A DNA stretch of 64,000 bases from CBDCCT01 sp965214995 (GTDB lineage: Bacteria; Deinococcota; Deinococci; Deinococcales; Trueperaceae), in NCBI GenBank assembly GCA_965214995.1, contig CBDCCT010000002.1, forward strand, positions 1,550,001 to 1,614,000, in the 5' to 3' direction. A program made the translations under genes and the position numbers. Under the pieces are notes generated by a model. That model was not told the DNA's origin. It made no database searches and worked only from the letters and a program-made list of their open reading frames with translations. Within the stretch, counting starts at the first letter, position 1, and each line of letters begins with the position of its first letter. This document shows positions 62,001-64,000 of the stretch, piece after piece.

Positions 62001-62301
62001 AGTCGGTAAGAATGAGATTACCCAGAGAATCCAAATAGCGCCCTAGCTGTTCGCTCTTTTCTGTTTTATCCAGAGACACGCCGATGTCTTTGGCTTCGAT
62101 GTAGCCAAGGGGCGTCTCGCCCTTTGTCACCACATAATCAGGTGCGCCCGCTTTGATGCGTTTGGGTTCGTTAGTCGCCACTACATCAGGAAATAGGGAC
62201 TCGAGCAAGGTCTTCAAGGTCGAGCGGTAGGTGTGCTCGGTGGCGTTGCCTCTTTTGAGTTCACGCTCGAGCGTCCTTTGGTAGTCCTGTAGCTGTGTCA
62301 C
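59059..62301 (-). CDS. Single-chain restriction-modification enzyme (type IIG / type ISP-like)
   Basis: A 1080-aa protein joining nuclease, adenine methyltransferase and target recognition. N-terminus: PD-(D/E)xK-like site in APDYVVTKGETPLGYIEAKD. Methyltransferase: motif I ILDPATGTATFL (about residue 377) and motif IV NPPYSG (about residue 502), typical of N6-adenine enzymes. The last 400 residues resemble the type ISP C-terminal specificity domain (VREGKYKMLWENDV, FTQYLYRPYDFR). No helicase domain is seen, unlike full type ISP enzymes, so it should cut near its site without translocation. The target site cannot be predicted. Confidence 0.85.
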   Translation of the reverse strand: MTQLQDYQRTLERELKRGNATEHTYRSTLKTLLESLFPDVVATNEPKRIKAGAPDYVVTKGETPLGYIEAKDIGVSLDKTEKSEQLGRYLDSLGNLILTDYLEFRWYVEGQHRLTAKLASVNGKGLVAEPTGAKDLEMLLQGFMNVTAPTIGSPEALAKKMAALAQQIRHTILQAFNAEDLTDDRPDPLHDQYKAFKEVLIQDLTPEQFADMYAQTITYGMFAARTSPNFTPPFDRYRAAYNIPKTNPFLRTVFRQMVGPELESSVDWIVDDLVNLLAHADIGAILQDFGTRTRTEDPVVHFYETFLAAYDPRMREARGVYYTPEPVVSYIVRSVDHILKKDFKLRDGLADTSMVRVVDPERQSSKERKTKDVHRVQILDPATGTATFLHAVIDQIHQTVVGQTGGNRGMWSGYVKNHLLPRLYGFELLMAPYTVAHMKLGLQLAELGYDFGSDERLKIYLTNALEEAQAFPSLPLFGQAIARESQEAGEVKQDAPVMVVLGNPPYSGHSANNGEWIRDLLRGKDNTTGKETEDYFKVDGEPLGERNPKYLNDDYVKFIRFSQWRIERTGYGVLAFVSNNGYLDNPTFRGMRQSLMNTFDDLYLLDLHGSTKKKETAPDGSPDQNVFDIQQGVTVGLFVRRLSDKREPRIYRADLYGVREGKYKMLWENDVSTTKWTEIEPGSPFYPFTHRDKNLVSEYDSYWHTLNIWQNTSTGVKTHRDHFVVDLEASALQKRIAEFRDSSIPDQLISEKFRLKDTRDWKLSQNRKNLAGVEDYTVYFTQYLYRPYDFRTYFHHEFVVELPRNEIMRHLLNRDNIALGLGRQGLAVNDPQWALVVTSRDPVDTNVFRRGGVNVFPLYLYPDTSSSTLFDQPTPNPGGRRPNLAPAFLEDLSKRLELTFVDDGKGDLESTFGPEDVFAYIYAVFHSPTYRARYAEFLKIDFPRVPLTGSPELFRSLVSKGETLVSLHLMERVGSVMTSYPVEGDNVVDKVSFKEDEGGRTGRVYINSTQYFDGVPSEVWEFYVGGYQVLHKWLKDRKGRTLSFDDLRHYGFIVSALFETIGTMKEIDEVINEAGGWPLE

Positions 62302-62433
62302 GGTGTCCCCTTAAAGCTTGGCTGTGTCTCAAGTTTAACCCGCCGTAGGGGAAAGGGAGGGGGATGTGCGAAAGTCACGCGGGAGGTGGGCTCGAGGCGC
62401 GGCTAAAGCTGAAGGGTTCGTATTTCTAGCTAG

Positions 62434-62531
62434 CATCTCCATGAGGTCTCACCATTTTCGACATCTCCATGAGGTCTCAAGTTTTTCATAACCCCATGAC
62501 AAATGCGCTTTGGCTGGCACCCCATGACAAA
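62434..62531. repeat. Four repeat units of about 28-bp period
   Basis: CATCTCCATGAGGTCTCA occurs at 62434 and 62462; ACCCCATGACAAA at 62491 and 62519. All four share CCATGA, at 62439, 62467, 62494 and 62522, so the cores are spaced 28, 27 and 28 bp. The units are too short and the spacers too similar in size and content to call a CRISPR array. Confidence 0.75.
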
Positions 62532-62849
62532 GGCCCGAACCGCCTTTAGAAAATGCGTTCTTTGGCACTCTTTTTTAGGTGTGGAAAAACCGAATAATGA
62601 CGCCCTTCTAACTTCCTTTCCTCTGTGCGTACTGTGCGGATTAGAGGTTACTCGAGCCCTCTGTGACGAAGTAAAGAACCCCCAGCACAAAGCCGGGGGC
62701 GTCTTGGAAGAGGGGCGGGGGTGTGAGGTTGTAACGCACAGCGCCCGCCCAAAAAGAGTGTAGAAGGAGGGCTGTCACAGCATCCTTACAGTTTTGCCAC
62801 AGCTTCCTTACAACGTCTTTTTGAAAGAGGGTTCTTAGTTTCCTTCGGT

Positions 62850-62855
62850 TATCCT
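62850..62855 (+). promoter_or_regulatory. -10 box of a leaderless start (Beta-family gene)
   Basis: TATCCT, six bases (TAACTT), then ATG 62862; no Shine-Dalgarno sequence. Confidence 0.6.
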
Positions 62856-62861
62856 TAACTT

Positions 62862-63968
62862 ATGGAAAAAGGTTTAGTTACATTACCTGGCTTGAAACTA
62901 AATCAGTACGTGCCGCTCATGCGAGGAAAGATGGGTGAGTATTCAGCACTTTCAAATCTGTCTACCACGGTCAAAATGGACATGCGCCCTTTGGTGATGT
63001 TGCCCGCAATTGAGCGGGATAAGGCGGGTGAGAATCCTAAACGTTCTTTATCAGAACATTTGGAATACCATGCCCTTAGAATCGCTGAGAATTGGGGACC
63101 AGAACTCCCAATTTATGTGGACGTGCGCAGCGTTGACGGCGAGACTACAGATGATGGGGAAGAAGCTCTTACCACGCTACATACAAAGCTTTTGGAAAAG
63201 GATATTAAGGGGATTCCAGCGGCGACTTTAATTCAAGCACAAAGGCTTTCGTCGCAGCTCAGGGACACGATACAAGCGTCTGGGTTATGCCTGATTTTGA
63301 AACAAGGCGACTTTGATGACGATTTTACCCTTGAGAAGAGGGTCGAAAGTGTTTTATCTGCGTTACGGGTAGAACCATCACATGTTGACCTACTTATAGA
63401 TTGTGGTAGCTTCCAAGCCGACCAAACGACCTTAGTCACTTCGGCGGCAGTTGCGTTTATTTCAGTTATCCCGCATGTTGAAGCGTGGCGCTCGCTTATC
63501 TTCGCTGCAACAGCTTTTCCACAAAGGATATCAGACGAGGTGGATTCTAACTCAATTGGATTGCTACCCCGCTCTGAATGGAAAATATGGAGGTCACTTC
63601 AGAAGCGGAATCTGCCGCGCAAGCCAACCTTTGCCGATTACATTGTTGACAATCCTGACGCGGCTTTAGATTTCATACCCGGTATGCAAGTTCCAGTTAC
63701 CCTTCGTTATACAACAGAGGAGGATTGGTTGATTCTTAAAGGGGGCACGATTCAGAATCCTGGAAACGAACAGTTTTACGACCTCTGCAAGCAACTAACG
63801 CAGCGGCCTGAATTTAAAGGGGAACACTACAGTTGGGGTGATGAGGCAATTTACAGACGTTCTCATGAGCAAGAAGGCCCTGGCAATCCGCAAATCTGGC
63901 GGAAAATTGCGGTCAATCACCATATGACCCTAGTGACACGGCAGTTGTCCAGTTTTGACGGTTCTTAA
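62862..63968 (+). CDS. Beta-family protein (phage/defence-associated)
   Basis: A 368-aa member of the Beta protein family, first named from phages and often found on mobile elements; biochemical role unknown. The typical start YVPLMRGKMGEYSALSNL, the TIM-barrel-like middle (PIYVDVRSVDGE, HVDLLIDCGSFQ) and the end YSWGDEAIYRRSHEQEG with WRKIAVNHHMTLVTRQL are recognisable. Codon use is more AT-rich than the chromosome and the gene has no CTCGAG, signs of transfer. Next to a restriction enzyme, a defence role is possible but unproven. Confidence 0.75.
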   Translation: MEKGLVTLPGLKLNQYVPLMRGKMGEYSALSNLSTTVKMDMRPLVMLPAIERDKAGENPKRSLSEHLEYHALRIAENWGPELPIYVDVRSVDGETTDDGEEALTTLHTKLLEKDIKGIPAATLIQAQRLSSQLRDTIQASGLCLILKQGDFDDDFTLEKRVESVLSALRVEPSHVDLLIDCGSFQADQTTLVTSAAVAFISVIPHVEAWRSLIFAATAFPQRISDEVDSNSIGLLPRSEWKIWRSLQKRNLPRKPTFADYIVDNPDAALDFIPGMQVPVTLRYTTEEDWLILKGGTIQNPGNEQFYDLCKQLTQRPEFKGEHYSWGDEAIYRRSHEQEGPGNPQIWRKIAVNHHMTLVTRQLSSFDGS

Positions 63969-64000
63969 GTTTGCGCCGAACAATTGCCGCTAACGTGTCA

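Larger units (their letters stand above)
62302..62861. other. Intergenic region with short periodic repeats
   Basis: 560 bases without a convincing gene between divergent accessory genes. It holds four related repeat units (62434-62531, listed separately), an imperfect CCCCC/GGGGG hairpin at 62679-62699 and the leaderless promoter of the next gene. Confidence 0.6.

Noticed and set aside
62434..62531. CRISPR array
   Set aside because: Repeats are too short and only two copies of each; intervals are 10-15 bp; no cas genes nearby.
62430..62763. Two frames of 86 codons on opposite strands in the repeat region
   Set aside because: They overlap each other and the repeats, without ribosome sites or recognisable domains.

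Overview
The window is a moderately GC-rich chromosomal segment that contains the replication origin. It most likely comes from a Deinococcota bacterium, near the Deinococcus/Truepera side of the phylum (inference). The evidence is a single-stranded DNA-binding protein with two OB folds in one chain, the order dnaA-oriC-dnaN-eno-pyk, a System I cytochrome c maturation cluster, and many genes whose start codon lies 6-7 nt after a TANNNT -10 box, which implies leaderless transcripts. CTCGAG is strikingly frequent: about 2-3 per kb where I counted, against roughly 0.3 expected from base composition.

Layout. 1-1.9 kb: end of a GH42 beta-galactosidase gene. 1.9-3.6 kb: a voltage-sensor ion channel and a first VapBC-type toxin-antitoxin pair. 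3.7-12.4 kb: one long, tightly overlapping cytochrome c maturation operon (ccdA, ccmA-H, a CcmI-like protein with a cytochrome c domain, and a Rieske protein). 12.5-14.9 kb: acyl-ACP desaturase and alanine racemase. 14.9-18.7 kb: glycine betaine/choline ABC transporter plus a CPBP-like membrane protein. 18.9-29.5 kb: mixed housekeeping and accessory genes, including a second and a third VapBC pair, RidA, a PP2C phosphatase, an ankyrin-M23 peptidase fusion, threonine aldolase, AroE, a phosphatidylcholine-synthase-like enzyme, a protoporphyrinogen oxidase coupled to VapC, and an S24-type repressor divergent from a tiny membrane protein.

29.6-31.7 kb: rpsF-ssb-rpsR-rplI. 31.8-42 kb: the origin region, with pyk-eno-dnaN leading leftward, an oriC made of about ten DnaA boxes and an AT-rich stretch between dnaN and dnaA, then mnmG-rsmG-parA-parB with two perfect parS palindromes. 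42-55.5 kb: malate dehydrogenase, a Fur-family regulator, an AEC transporter, a truncated fasciclin gene, an envelope-stress-like operon (small gene, DUF4097-like, DUF2089), dnaJ, DinB, miaA, Hsp20 with an HDOD (DUF3445) heme protein, a three-gene Lpt-like cassette, the main sigma factor and greA.

55.6-64 kb: an integrated mobile element inserted at a tRNA-Ile2(CAU) gene. It carries a tyrosine integrase, an HTH repressor with a mirrored divergent promoter and operator, two unknown small genes, a DUF3800 gene broken by one in-frame TGA, a single-chain restriction-modification enzyme of the type ISP/IIG kind, an intergenic array of short repeats with about 28-bp period, and a Beta-family protein gene. 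This is the accessory, defence-like part of the window; its right end lies outside. Several genes shorter than 60 codons (ccmD, the 58-aa membrane protein) are listed here because their sequence and context support them.
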